Shown here: positions 20,277 to 30,566 of the stretch, piece by piece
How positions within the stretch are numbered: position 1 is the first letter of the stretch
How the letters are laid out: every line of letters starts with the position of its first letter
DNA from: Hyposmocoma kahamanoa
Taxonomy: Eukaryota > Arthropoda > Insecta > Lepidoptera > Cosmopterigidae
Length of the DNA stretch: 64,000 bases
Direction: 5' to 3'
Assembly: GCF_003589595.1 (NCBI RefSeq)
Contig: NW_020653719.1
Location: 372,949 to 436,948, forward strand
Program-made: the position numbers and the translations under genes
The notes under the pieces: generated by a model
What the model was told of the DNA's origin: nothing
The model's database searches: none
What the model saw: only the letters and a program-made list of their open reading frames with translations

Positions 20277-20494
20277 GACGGTGGAAATTTAAAATGTCGT
20301 AAGGCAAATTTTGTCGTAAGAGATAATGGTAAGGGAAATGTCTCTTAGGACATTTAAAATTTCCAACGTCGATATTTAGGATAGTAATTTCGTCGATGTA
20401 TCGAACTTTGTAACGTCGTAAGCGACATTTTGTCGTAAGAAACATTGTCCATTACGACAAAATATTCCTTACGACATTTCAAATTTTCACCGCC
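20277..20494. repeat. Foldback element with 45-base inverted arms
   Basis: GACGGTGGAAATTTAAAATG at 20277 has an inverted partner at 20475-20494 (CATTTCAAATTTTCACCGCC, near complement). The arms continue through TGTCGTAAGGCAA and ATTTTGTCGTAA. GTCGTAA/TTACGAC motifs also recur inside, so several nested hairpins are possible. No TSD assigned. Confidence 0.75.
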
Positions 20495-21194
20495 AATATT
20501 GCTAAGTAACATTTAATTTCACGTAATCTAAGTTATTTTAATTACCGTTTAACATCTGAAATTATTTGTTGACTCGAACTTTCGACACCGCTGTCATTTT
20601 GTTTGGTCAGCGTTCGGTTCTGAATGACCGAAATGCCGAACCAAAACTATTCTCTTAAAATAAAGTTTCTCTGTAAATTTGTGCGCCCCATTTCTGTCGG
20701 TAGCAGGTCGTTATGGAAACACCCGATACTCTCGTACACCGGTATTCCATCATATATGTATACATCATATATGTACTTTTAAAACGACAGAAACAAAATA
20801 AAAATCGTTTTAAACGTTCAGTGTCACGTAAAGTGTTGCCTAATTATGGAAAAGAAAACAAAATAATAATAAGAAATAAAGTTTAATACATCTATCGAAA
20901 CGCATACTCAGTTAGAGTTGTACCTGATTAAAAAAAGATTAGTTTGAATAAGTTTACAGTTAACTTGAAACTATATACTATTTGTAGTTCAAAAAACAAA
21001 GTGGTCACACACCACCTTCTCTGATGGTTAATTATAATTATTAAGAAGGACTTTAACTATTTATATTTCCCTTTTATGTTTAGAGTATTGTTTATTGAAA
21101 ACATATAGGTTTAAAACCACAATACAAAGGTATATATGGATCAATATAAATTTGTAACGCACGAAGAGCGGGCACGCAATGAGGAGAGCCCTGT
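20495..21194. other. Unassigned AT-rich DNA
   Basis: No gene or repeat recognised. Confidence 0.45.
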
Positions 21195-21330
21195 GATTTT
21201 CAGTAATCGGACCAATTTAAGAAATAAACTTGTCTAAATTGATTCTGGTCTGCTGCGAGCGAATTCCGTTACTATAATACTCATAGGTCAACGAATTTCC
21301 TAGCTTAAAACCGGGCAATAGGTGAGGATG
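21195..21330 (+). repeat. Possible SINE-5 tail
   Basis: CCAATTTAAGAAATAAAC, then GATTCTGGTCTG, resembles the body of the SINE at 56083-56290 just after its tRNA-like head. The head itself is absent here. Confidence 0.4.
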
Positions 21331-21619
21331 TTTGGCAAAAAGAAAATTATTACTGTCTTTTTTACTCGGTAGTATGAATGTGTTTAATATTTTTTGTACT
21401 ATTCGTGAACATAAGAATTTGAATTGTATTTTTATTAACATCGTTTTTATTCGGGCGTATGTATGTGTTATTTAATTTTTGTACTATTCGTACATTTTGG
21501 AATTAGAATTGTATTTTTATTAATCGTTCTTAGTCGGGCGTATGTGTGTGCTTATTATTTTAAGGACTATTTCAAAATATGCAGTGCAATGGTCTCTGTA
21601 TTATAGATCCGTTTGATAT

Positions 21620-21775
21620 ATACGAACTTGTTCCCCGAATGCTATAACTTGGACCTTTTCAAGGCGAGAGTGAATAGGCATTATTTAGGTGTGCATGCTA
21701 CATCGTCGACGTCATCATCACTTTCCATCAGTTGAGATGGAGGTCAAATGCGCACATATTTTTATAAAAATAAAA
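21620..21775 (+). pseudogene. LINE ORF2 C-terminal end
   Basis: A frame ending at a TGA near 21738 reads ...CYNLDLFKARVNRHYLG..., then a Ser/Thr-rich tail. The phrase FKxRVNRHLxG before the stop is typical of the C-terminus of an abundant insect LINE ORF2, followed here by an A-rich 3' end near 21765-21780. Only about 40 codons survive. Confidence 0.6.
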
Positions 21776-22375
21776 AATCTTCCCTGAACGAGCCGGGTGC
21801 TTTGTCATGGTTTCTAAAACGGCCATTGAAACCAGCCTTTCATGGCTATCTCCGATATTACTCTAAGGTCTTTGATGCTACCTACTCAAGTGAAACTGGT
21901 AGCAACTTATGTTCAGAACTCGGGCCCCGATTTGACAAACACCTGACTACTGAGACTTGTGGGTAAGTCTAAAAAGTGTTACAAATGACGAAGTGTTTTG
22001 TTCCCCACTGAAAGACCTTTTATTGGATAATGATTTCTATAGTGTAGAGGAATTTTTTCGAGAAATTGTAATTATATTTTATTTATGGACGTTCGTATTT
22101 TGAAAATATTTAAATTTTTATTTGTATTGTTGTAGTTCGTATTTTTCTTTATTTTTCTTTTAGTTATTTTATTTTATATTAACAATGAAATAAATAAATT
22201 TACATTAATGACGATCATGTTATCCCTTGACATTAAATTTCGAATTGTAATATAATGAAATTGATAATATGAAATAAATGATTCTATTTTATTCTATTCT
22301 AATCTATACCTGCTATTTCAAAAGTAAAATGATTTGTTTATCCGAGTGCATTTCGGTAACTTTTGAAATATTAGC
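21776..22375. other. Unassigned, with LINE-like 3' tail
   Basis: No gene. 22255-22310 (GAAATAAATGATTCTATTTTATTCTATTCTA) looks like the A/T-rich 3' terminus of a retroelement. Confidence 0.4.
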
Positions 22376-22575
22376 TTGAATGGCTATTGTCCTGGAAACT
22401 GCCTCTGTGGCAGTCGGTTCATGCAGAGATCCCGGGTTTGATTCCCGGGCCGAGAAAAAGATTTGAGAAATATCGTGAATTTGGGTGTAATTTGTGGTTG
22501 TCTATGTGTGTGTCCAAGGCACTCGCGATACAGGGCTTCCCAGTGCGGAACTATGAGTGTAAAAAAAATTGGCAC
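22376..22575 (+). mobile_element. SINE-2 copy
   Basis: tRNA-like head with B-box-like GGGTTTGATTCCC at 22434-22446. The body (TTTGGGTGTAATTTGTGGTTG, GTGTGTGTCCAAGGCACTCG, ACAGGGCTTCCCAGTGCGG) recurs inverted at 38003-38285. Confidence 0.78.
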
Positions 22576-22600
22576 CTTATTGTAGGGGTTAGTTAGTTAG

Positions 22601-22745
22601 TAGTTTTAGTAACAGTGGAGCTTCTTGTGGAAGAATTACTCCTGGAGAAAAAGTTAGTGCTGCCACTTTACCTACTTCTGCCGCCAAGCAGTTATGTGAC
22701 TATTACTGCATTTCGGTTCTGAAGGGTGCTTTTTCTGATTTTTCA
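22601..22745 (+). repeat. Rep-A copy, 5' half
   Basis: AACAGTGGAGCTTCTTGTGG to TCGGTTCTGAAGGGTGCTTT. Ends before the ATTACAGGCA block. Confidence 0.8.
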
Positions 22746-23040
22746 TCCCTCCTCCTTATTGAAATTATAATGTCCGTTCAAGATATTGTAAATAAGGGAT
22801 AATTTAGTTTGAATCAAAAATAATCTTATTCTCATTTAAGGACATCATATGTATCAGAACTCCTAAAAACTTTTCTTTATTTAGGGTCCACACACTATAC
22901 ATTAATATATTTTCGCAAGAATGTACTCACAAAGTAGTACACCGTTAGTCTTGTATTGAAACATGGCACCCTTTCAACAGCTTAACGTAACGAAACACGC
23001 AGGCCCTTGTGTCTAATCTCAAACGTACAGGTCACGACGA
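22746..23040. other. Unassigned AT-rich DNA
   Basis: Nothing recognised. Confidence 0.45.
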
Positions 23041-23180
23041 CTTAAATAAATTTCTTCTTAAATTTCTTAAATAAAAAATATTATTTCAATTTTTATTGAA
23101 TTGATATTCAATTATTTTTTGTGAAATTACTCCACTAGTTTGTTATAATTATTAATACAAAGATCGAACACTCCTTCCGA
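23041..23180 (-). repeat. SINE-4 tail, inverted
   Basis: On the minus strand GATCTTTGTATTAATAATTA, AACAAACTAGTGGAGTAATT and ATATCAATTCAATAAAAATT match the 3' half of the SINE at 17782-18052 almost exactly. The tRNA head is missing. Confidence 0.8.
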
Positions 23181-23318
23181 CTTCCTTTTGACAACCGTAT
23201 CATGTACTCATGTACCTCACTTAGAGGGTGGAAAAAATGAAGGAAAGGAGCTGCCCTATCTACGGAATAAATGTACCTACCTAAACCAAAATTGTACCAC
23301 ACATATGGCGGATTTAGT

Positions 23319-23874
23319 GTTGTACCCAGTGGTGGGCGTTAATCAATTAAATTTCAATCAGATTAAAAAATCAATTGAATTGATTTTAATTGCAATTAAA
23401 TTAATTGCAACTAATTTTTTTAGTTCTAAGAAACAATTGAAACTAACAATTAAAACCGAAGCTACCAAATAAAAGTGTCATTACGAATATGGGTTAGGGG
23501 GTGGATTAGGGGTGTGTTAAGGGGTGAGTTAGGGGTTTGATTAGGGAGTCGGCTAGGGGGACGGTTAGGGGATGTATATATAACCCCCCATAACCGACAC
23601 CCTAACCGACCCCTAACCGGTCCCCTAACCAACCACCTAACCGACTCCCTAAAGTACCCCCTAACCGACCTCCTGACCTATCCCTAACCAACCACCTAAT
23701 CGACACCTAACCGACGCCCTAACCGACCTCCTAACCGACCCCCTAACCGACCTCTCAACCGACCCCTAACCGGCCCCGTAACCGACCCCTAACCGATATT
23801 CGCAATTGACAATTAATTAATTGTCAATCTTTAATTGCCAGAACAATTAAATTTTGCCCAACATTGCTTGTACC
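23319..23874. mobile_element. hAT-like non-autonomous element
   Basis: Starts CAGTGGTGGGCG (23327) and ends TGCCCAACATTG (23866); the ends are imperfect inverted repeats of the CARTGNTGGGC type seen in hAT transposons. They are flanked by near-identical 8-base target duplications, GTTGTACC (23319-23326) and CTTGTACC (23867-23874); hAT transposases generate 8-base duplications. There is no transposase. The interior consists of AATT-rich palindromes and a telomere-like minisatellite arranged as a large foldback. Confidence 0.85.
23488..23800. repeat. Telomere-like inverted minisatellite
   Basis: The left arm (23491-23572) repeats a GGTTAGGGG-like unit. The right arm (23583-23795) repeats CCCTAACCGAC-like 11-13-base units about 18 times with drift. 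The arms are complementary; the outer edges ACGAATATGGGTTAG and CTAACCGATATTCG also pair. The CCTAA/TTAGG core equals the insect telomere pentamer, but the unit is longer. Confidence 0.88.
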
Positions 23875-24769
23875 ATAATCATAGATCAGCCAATATCGAC
23901 ATGTAAATGTATTGCTTGAATGTTGAAACTGTTTTTTATGTTTGCAAATTTGTATAGTTTACTGTAATCAAAGTATGGTTAACAATAGACTATTATTACT
24001 AGGCAAGTAATGAGCCATTTTAATCAAAATTAAATATAAAGTTGTTTACCAATAAATGTAACGATGGAATTTCAATATCATGTAATCTAGTTACATTAAA
24101 AGTTCTGCGAAAGTACTGCGAAATGAACACAGTTATAATTTAAGATGACATTACGTATTTTCGATTCCCGTGTTTGGCACAGACCAATGTAATGCTCTCT
24201 CTTTTGGCTTACGACGACACGCAGTAGTTAAATAAAGACAATAACATGTTTATGTTTTCGATGTCGAAACGCATCATATACATATAACGTCTGATTTATA
24301 TATGTAAATATATCATTTTATACATATCCTTTTGTTTCCATAGTCTAAGTACCTGTACCTTCTCACATCAATTAAATTAAAAAAATGTTATCTATTTGAT
24401 TACAATGACATTAAATAAACAAATTTATATAAAAAATAAAATGATAAAACATTTAATAAAAATTAATAATTTGCCCACAAAGCTTTGATGCAGAACGGAA
24501 AGTACACGTGATATTTATATATAAATATTCAAAAAGGTTTCACTTGTAAAAACACAAAAGGTGTTTGTGCCTTAATACAAATTATTTTACCACAAAGGCT
24601 AGAGGGAAACCGGGAAATAAAGCCAACGATATACTCGCTTACAAGTTAAACATCTAAACATACTAATATTACGTAAAACGAAATCACTTTCACAAAAATC
24701 AAAGCTTTCCCCTCTTGTAACCTGAAACCTTTCACACAAGGCATAATATTTTCTTTCTTATATTTGCAG
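23875..24769. other. Unassigned AT-rich DNA
   Basis: No coding or repeat signal recognised. The last 30 bases are pyrimidine-rich and end in TTTGCAG, see next entry. Confidence 0.45.
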
Positions 24770-24940
24770 AACTTATGTTATTGCGCACAAATAACGCGCA
24801 GTTCCAGTTTAACATGCAAATTCGCTTCACTCCTGAGTATCTTTGTTTGCCTACTGTTTTAGCAAATGCAAACTACCCTTCCACCGTGTATAACGACGTT
24901 TCAAAGGGAAAACCTATTAAGGCTCTAATCAAACAGGATG
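24770..24940 (+). CDS. Candidate internal exon, unidentified
   Basis: A pyrimidine-rich tract ending TTTGCAG precedes 24770, and CAGGATG followed by GTAAGC marks the right edge, so both sides look like splice sites. The 171 bases between are open in one frame (codons begin at 24772 after two leading bases, one base left over), giving a symmetric exon of about 57 residues rich in Asn, Pro and Lys. The codon mix is less AT-biased than the flanks. I do not recognise the protein, no neighbouring exon was found, and the match could be chance. Confidence 0.25.
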
Positions 24941-25325
24941 GTAAGCTTCCACGTACGGTTCTGCGTTAGGTGTATTTGCTGTTATGGGAGTTCCAGGAAT
25001 ATCCTATAGTTGGTCAAGATAAATATTCGATATTTGACCAGTATACTGTGAATGTGAAGCGAATAGCTTTGTACGTTAAACTTCTCATATCATTGAAAAT
25101 GTAAACCATTTGGGACTGCCTGTTGTGCAGTTGCATTGGAGTAAGTGATTTTGAATCTTGTATTTGTTACAATGTCCGGAAAACTCAACTACAAATTTTC
25201 GTCTTATTAAAAACATATTTTGTTTTTTCTGTTGTGTGTGTTTTTAAATGTTTTCTGTATTTGGAGCAACCTAACGGGTCATCGTTTAGTGTGCCGTCCG
25301 AGACATCGCTGGAAGGATAGTGTCG
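24941..25325. other. Unassigned
   Basis: A short 65-codon frame (25123-25320) has no recognisable features. Confidence 0.4.
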
Positions 25326-25745
25326 TCAATAATCTGAACGATCGACATAAATGGCCAGACGGATGCACTTCGGAGTGTAAGTAAATGTAAAATATATAGA
25401 CGACAATAATGTCACCTGATGTAAAACGAATGATGACGAATTATGACGAATTATGTTCACTCTATGTTTTGCCGTAATCATCAAGGAGGATGAAGGAAAG
25501 CGCCTGAAATGGCATATGGATGGAATTGTCCGAATTTTCTTCCTCGCTAGAAATCGGTTTACCGAAACAGGAACGATGTAGTTTAAACTAAACTGTAAAG
25601 TAGAACTGTAAAATGGCACAGGAGCGCACACGGTCCAAATGTATCCGATAGAAAAACGTGCCACTTTTCTGCGATGATCGAGACTCAGAAGCTTCAATTC
25701 CACGAGAGAGCCGTTGCCATTTAGTATATTTGCTTGTCGCTCCAC
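25326..25745 (-). pseudogene. Possible LINE ORF2 C-terminal relic
   Basis: A 139-codon frame whose first third reads SLVELKLLSLDHRRKVARFS, resembling the LxSLxHRRxVA block found shortly before the C-terminus of some insect LINE ORF2 proteins; a PFY block follows about 20 residues later, as expected. After that the sequence does not fit in this frame, suggesting a frameshift. Identification rests on this one block. Confidence 0.45.
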
Positions 25746-26121
25746 GAATCTAAACTGTAGACGATAACGAGCAGAATCATCTCAAAGATAACAGTAGGCA
25801 CTCAGCAATAGGTTATTCCGTGGAATAAAAATAAATTACGCTCCTCTGAATTTTTGCATTGTTTATTTAGTAATATACATGCTAAAGTATAAAAACCTTG
25901 AAAATGAATATGAAATACTAAATGTTGCCTGTCACATTAAAGTATTTTTTATATGTGTTCGATCATTGTATTAATAATAATGAAAAAGGTAGTAAAGTAA
26001 TTTCACAATAAACATAAATGAATATCATGATAATAAAATATTATGGTAGTCCATAACATTCAAATGAATACAAACATAGATTTAAAACAATTTTTAGTGT
26101 TTTAAAACACCTGAAAAATGT
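25746..26121. repeat. Unassigned with a diverged SINE-4 tail
   Basis: 25946-26042 (TTCGATCATTGTATTAATAA, AAAGTAATTTCACAATAAA) is a diverged copy of the SINE-4 tail in plus orientation. The remainder is unassigned. Confidence 0.5.
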
Positions 26122-26426
26122 GTTTTTTTTTACGATATCAAGTGACGAGACGAACAAGTCGTGCGCCTGATGGTGAGCTACAAACCTGTCCATAAAAGTT
26201 GCAGTGCCACTCAGAGCTTTAAATCGCAAAGATGTAAGGGGCACTGCCACTGCGTCCGTCACTCTGAGGCATAAGTTGACAAATCCCATATGCCTGTAAT
26301 TTCACCAGCACCCTTGCCCTTCCAAACCGGAACACGGTAATGCTCTCATTACGGCTTTGCCGCAGAAATAGGTAAGGTGGCAGTACTTCCCTGGACGAAC
26401 TCTTTCACAAGGAGCTCTACTGCTGT
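26122..26426 (-). repeat. Rep-A, near full-length reference copy
   Basis: About 305 bases, inverted. Read on the minus strand it begins CAGTAGAGCTCCTTGTGAAA and ends CACTTGATATCGTAAAAAAAA. It contains no long frame, no tRNA-like boxes and no terminal inverted repeats, so it is neither a typical SINE nor a typical TIR element. The A-run at one end only would suit a retroposed sequence. Used as the reference for other copies. Confidence 0.85.
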
Positions 26427-27804
26427 TGAAATGTGTCACGCATGTGTTCACGCCACCGTCGGTCGAAAAACAAATTACGATCGCCTAACACATCTAGTCC
26501 AAACAAAACAGAGGTAGTCACTTGTCGGTACGAACAAAATCTTGGAAAGTTAGAGTGAATTGGAGAGCACTTCGTTTTGTCGAAAAAAGACCCGACCCTG
26601 TTCACGTCTCCCCAATTGAGAGTCGCTTTCGGGTAAAAGTTCAACCAAGTGACCATCGCCTCTTGTTTACGCTAGATCTATTCGCTATTGATACGGTCAT
26701 CTGACACGTACCTTTCCACCAATGTACTGTTATCTGTACCTACACCAAAATATACCGGTTTTATGAGGGGCACTAGATCCGCTGAAATTTAGTGAAATAA
26801 AAACCACCTTGTATCATTTACATAAGACTTAAATTAATAAAATTAATCATGATAATATAAATAACTATTAATACAAAAAACCAATACGCGAACCTATACG
26901 GGAAATTACGAAATAAAGTCCGTTCATACATAACTAACCAAATTATTTACATATCTTGAAAGTGGACCACCACTATACAATACTACAATTACAATATAAA
27001 AACTACATTAACAAAATACAAAAAAAACCTTAAGTGTGAAATTTTCATGTTTCACTACCACCATAATTGCGAACAAGTGAAGCCATTAATTAATATTACT
27101 CCAAACTTGAATGAAATTCAAAAGAATTTCAGTTGTTAACTGGAATTCCACCGCCGCATTGTAGAACAATATCATTATTAACCTTTTCAATGAATAAAGT
27201 ATTTGCGAAACAATTTCCGATCTAAAGGACATAATTGAATAAGACATTTATTTATTAAGATATTAATTAATGTTAATTGTGTTCTTACTATTTTGTAACC
27301 TTGTCTCGTTCAATCCAAATTCTAATAACATTCAATATAATTTCAATTACTAAACTGCCTGTATAAAGTAGTACTTTGTACGACATTATTAACCTTCTAA
27401 CGAACAATTACATGTTACTAGCACATAATTTTATGTGACAAGGGCGCCAATTGAATTTCTCATTACGCAAAAAAAATTTTTGTTCAATTCAAGTTAACAT
27501 GTTCATCGCCACAGATTTTAAAAAAGGTAAGTGTAATAAAAACAGAGGTATTCTATCTTCAGAGTGGATGATAGAATGTTTTTCGATCGTAGGCCCAAAG
27601 CGATTTGGTCATCGATCTTTGAGCATTTATATCGTCAAGCAACGGCGTCCACGACATGATTAAATGCGGCAAAAACGTACAAGTAGGATCTTTGTTATAT
27701 CAAAGTGATGGGGAGGAGTTGATGTTCCGTGCAAAAGGTTTCTTGAACAAAAATAAAAAAAACGTAAACGGACACATTTTCTAAGTAAAAACATTCCCGG
27801 TGTC
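26427..27804. other. Unassigned AT-rich DNA
   Basis: No recognisable gene or repeat. Short frames near 26522 and 27451 lack features. Confidence 0.45.
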
Positions 27805-28085
27805 CCAATTTGAGAAACAAGTTTAAAGAAATTAATATTCTTACGCCAGCGTCACAGTACATTTATGAAAATGAATACGATAACATTAATACGAAGAATA
27901 AAGATAAACTAGTAGTAGTAGTAGTAGTTCTTGATAGTAGTCTTCACAAAGTCATAAATTCATTTATTAGTATTAGTAATATATACGCTTTAGTAAGATT
28001 GCAGATGATATTAAAATTTGCCAATTAAGAGGTTTAAAACTGTTGAAAAATAAAACCGTTATACTAAAGATTATTATAAGCTTCT
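27805..28085 (+). pseudogene. LINE ORF2 C-terminal relic
   Basis: The frame reads KFKEINILTPASQYIYEN, then KNKDKLV, HKVINSF and further on, in shifted frames, a DDIKNLPIKRFK-like stretch: the usual order of the C-terminal region of an insect LINE reverse transcriptase. An AGT microsatellite (27909-27928) has expanded inside, turning codons into a Val run. Sequence from 28020 resembles 42990-43060. Confidence 0.6.
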
Positions 28086-28130
28086 GTGTAATTGGTTGAC
28101 AAAAATCCGCGCACACTAGCACGGAACGGA

Positions 28131-28176
28131 ACTACCTAGAGCTAAACGGGTCACTACCCGTTTAGCTCTAGGTAGT
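28131..28176. repeat. Perfect 20-base inverted repeat (hairpin)
   Basis: ACTACCTAGAGCTAAACGGG at 28131-28150 is exactly complementary to 28157-28176 across a 6-base loop, TCACTA. No terminator or coding context. Confidence 0.95.
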
Positions 28177-28204
28177 CTTGATCTATGACGTTGAAATAAA
28201 TATT

Positions 28205-28335
28205 GTAAATGTATTCAAATGTACATTCAAAAAGAGCAACCGCTAGAGTTTCTTGCTGATTCTTCTCAGGGAAGTCTGCCTTACGAATGAGCAGTAGAGT
28301 TTAATCAATATGAAGTAAAGTTTATTATCGTATGA
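28205..28335 (+). repeat. Rep-T copy (LINE-like 3' tail)
   Basis: AAAAGAGCAACCGCTAGAG, TTTCTTGCTGATTCTTCTCA, CAGGGAAGTC and GAGCAGTAGA are shared with 45362-45530 and, inverted, 58483-58697. Confidence 0.7.
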
Positions 28336-28982
28336 CTTTGGGTGCATATTCTTTGAATATCATATACAGGTAGATAATGTACAAGTATTGTACATAGGTG
28401 TAAATAATTACCAGTTATAATGTTTAGTCACAAGACCTCACATTTCTTTGTTTATATTTGTTAAATCATATAACAAAATTACTTTTTGTAGCAACACCTT
28501 TTTTAGTTATAGCTTTTAATTATGAAAATTTGACATGATGTCCCTTATGATATTAAACTACATAAATAATGTTCCTCAATCTCACTTTCTTCCAAAAAAT
28601 ACATCGAAGTAATACTATTAAGTGAGTACCTGCCAGTAAACTCAAACTAACAGGCCACTCAAACTAAGAAGCTTACCTTTTGTTCTCGAATGTTCCTTCC
28701 TAATAATGTATTTATACACACGGAATAGCTACAAGGACTATACAACGTTCGTCGACCTTTAGTTTCCGGGTTACAGGACAAGTTTTTCCATCTCCATTTC
28801 TCTTTACGGTTATTATCGTCATAGTGGTTATTCTCTATTATCATGTTTATAGTTGTCACTTTTTTGTATAGATACAAATAAAGTGCTAACGGTAATAATA
28901 GTTAGTCTATATAGTTTCACTGCTGGCTTTCCTCTCACAATGAGAGGGCTTGGGCTGTCGTCTCCACACAGATCCAATGCGG
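28336..28982. other. Unassigned AT-rich DNA
   Basis: Nothing recognised. Confidence 0.45.
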
Positions 28983-29146
28983 ATCAAAACCAGAATGCAG
29001 TAATGCTGACATTACTGCTTGGCGGCAGAAATAGCTAAGGTGGCAGTACTACACTGGACGAACCCTTTCGCACATAAATCCAGAAAAAATCGATCGGATT
29101 CGAACCCATGACCCTTTGCTTGTGAGGCGGTAGGCCCAACTATTCG
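28983..29146 (-). repeat. Rep-A fragment joined to SINE-1 head
   Basis: 28983-29070 is an inverted Rep-A piece (GCAGTAATGCTGACATTACT to GGACGAACCC). It joins at once to an inverted SINE-1 start (CACATAAATCCAG, GGATTCGAACCCATG with the B-box complement). The SINE A-box end is then cut by the next element at about 29147. Confidence 0.7.
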
Positions 29147-29430
29147 ATTTATTACACACGGCGCTGTAACAACAGCGGCACCGCAGCCGCTACGGTGCCG
29201 CAGTTGTAGTCGCCCTTGCATTTGTTTATACACTTTCATAAACGCACGGCGGCGGCGACATTACTCGAAACGGCGAACGGCAGCAGCGAGCGCTACCGCA
29301 ATTATGTGCTAATGTACGGTTTCAGTTGATCAGGGCGCATGGGCTGCGGTCGCGCCGTTGCACAGCCAGCGCGCTGGTGCTGCGATATGGCGTCGCAACG
29401 CTGCCGTTGCGGCGCCATGTGTAATCAGCC
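29147..29430. mobile_element. GC-rich TIR element
   Basis: The left end ATTACACACGGCGCTGTAAC and right end GCGGCGCCATGTGTAAT are imperfect inverted repeats; further GC-rich arms (CGGCACCGCAGCCGC, GCCGTTGCGGC) pair inside. It is strikingly GC-rich against AT-rich flanks. Non-coding. Confidence 0.7.
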
Positions 29431-30407
29431 TTAGAATGTTATTGAAAATTACCCATTACGAATATAAAGAATGGTAACGGTGGAATATAGCGCATCAAAC
29501 GCACGTGCGTCTTCAAAATGTTTTACAGAGGTGAGCACGCCCTAACGTATGTTACGCAACTATCTGGTTTGATTGTGTACACACGTGAATCAGGGTAAAC
29601 ATAGCCCAAGTGACCTCCAACCACCCCTTACAGCCACCATCGACCTCACAAAACATTGAATTGATTCTGACAAGAGTACTGAAAATTAGCTTACATGTAT
29701 AAGTGTTTGAAGAATACGGATATAAATATTTACTAATAAAATATTCATAAATAGAAAAGTCTTTAAACATTCTATAGCATACTAACAGAGCTACAGCATA
29801 ATCTTTCTTGTGGATTAGATATGTGAAATAAACTTAAATCACTATTGGTATACGTGTAAATCAAGTCGCTTAAAACTTTATAAAACAAAACGAGTTGTCT
29901 TTACAAAATTTGAAAGCATTAAACAAAATTCACCAAAAAATCAATATTACACCCATATTACAACTCAAACCACACTGCATCACATTCATTCTGCAAATAT
30001 TTCGAAAGCAAATACTGCTGCTTTTAACATTCTCGACTACAGTTCATATTTGTCCTACAAAGAGGCACTTCCTCAAATGAAGGCAAATACAGGATATGGA
30101 TTAAAATTTTGTGAAACACTGAATATTGGATATGGATTAAAAGTTTGTTAAACACTGCATATTTCGCATATATTTTTTTCATTATTTACGTGAATTTGTT
30201 GAAACAAGCCTGCATGAAATGAAACGGCTTTTAGTATGAAAAGGTTAATGAAATTTGAAACTTAACATCATAATATTCACTTTTGACATCTACGATCGTG
30301 TTTGCAGTTAATGAAATAACTTTATTAAATAATAAAATAATAAAATTTAAAAACCACCAATATAAAACATAGCATTTCAAAAAGTCGATAAAGTCTAAGG
30401 GTGCGTA
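29431..30407. other. Unassigned AT-rich DNA
   Basis: A short direct repeat, ATATGGATTAAAATTTTGT / ATATGGATTAAAAGTTTGT, lies at about 30093-30150. Nothing else recognised. Confidence 0.45.
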
Positions 30408-30566
30408 CAGATCTGGCAAATGCACCGCGAACGCGCTGTACGCGCACTGCATATGCGCTGCTTGCGTTCTGCATGGGTGCAGTTTAATATACATGGCGTG
30501 CGAGCGGCGCGCGAACGGCATGCGAACAGATCGCACTATGTAATGCACATGCGCAGCTCGCGTCAC
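30408..30566. repeat. GC-rich repeat with GCGCGC/TGCA hairpins
   Basis: GGGTGCGTACAGATCTGGCA starts a 160-base GC-rich block full of short self-complementary words. It abuts the mariner fragment. Resembles in composition, not in sequence, the element at 29147-29430. Confidence 0.5.

Noticed and set aside
23488..23800. True telomere or interstitial telomere repeat
   Set aside because: The units are 11-13 bases and irregular, not TTAGG pentamers, and the array lies inside an element with hAT-like ends and target duplications.
28131..28176. miRNA precursor
   Set aside because: Arms are only 20 bases with a 6-base loop and no lower stem; there is no evidence for processing.
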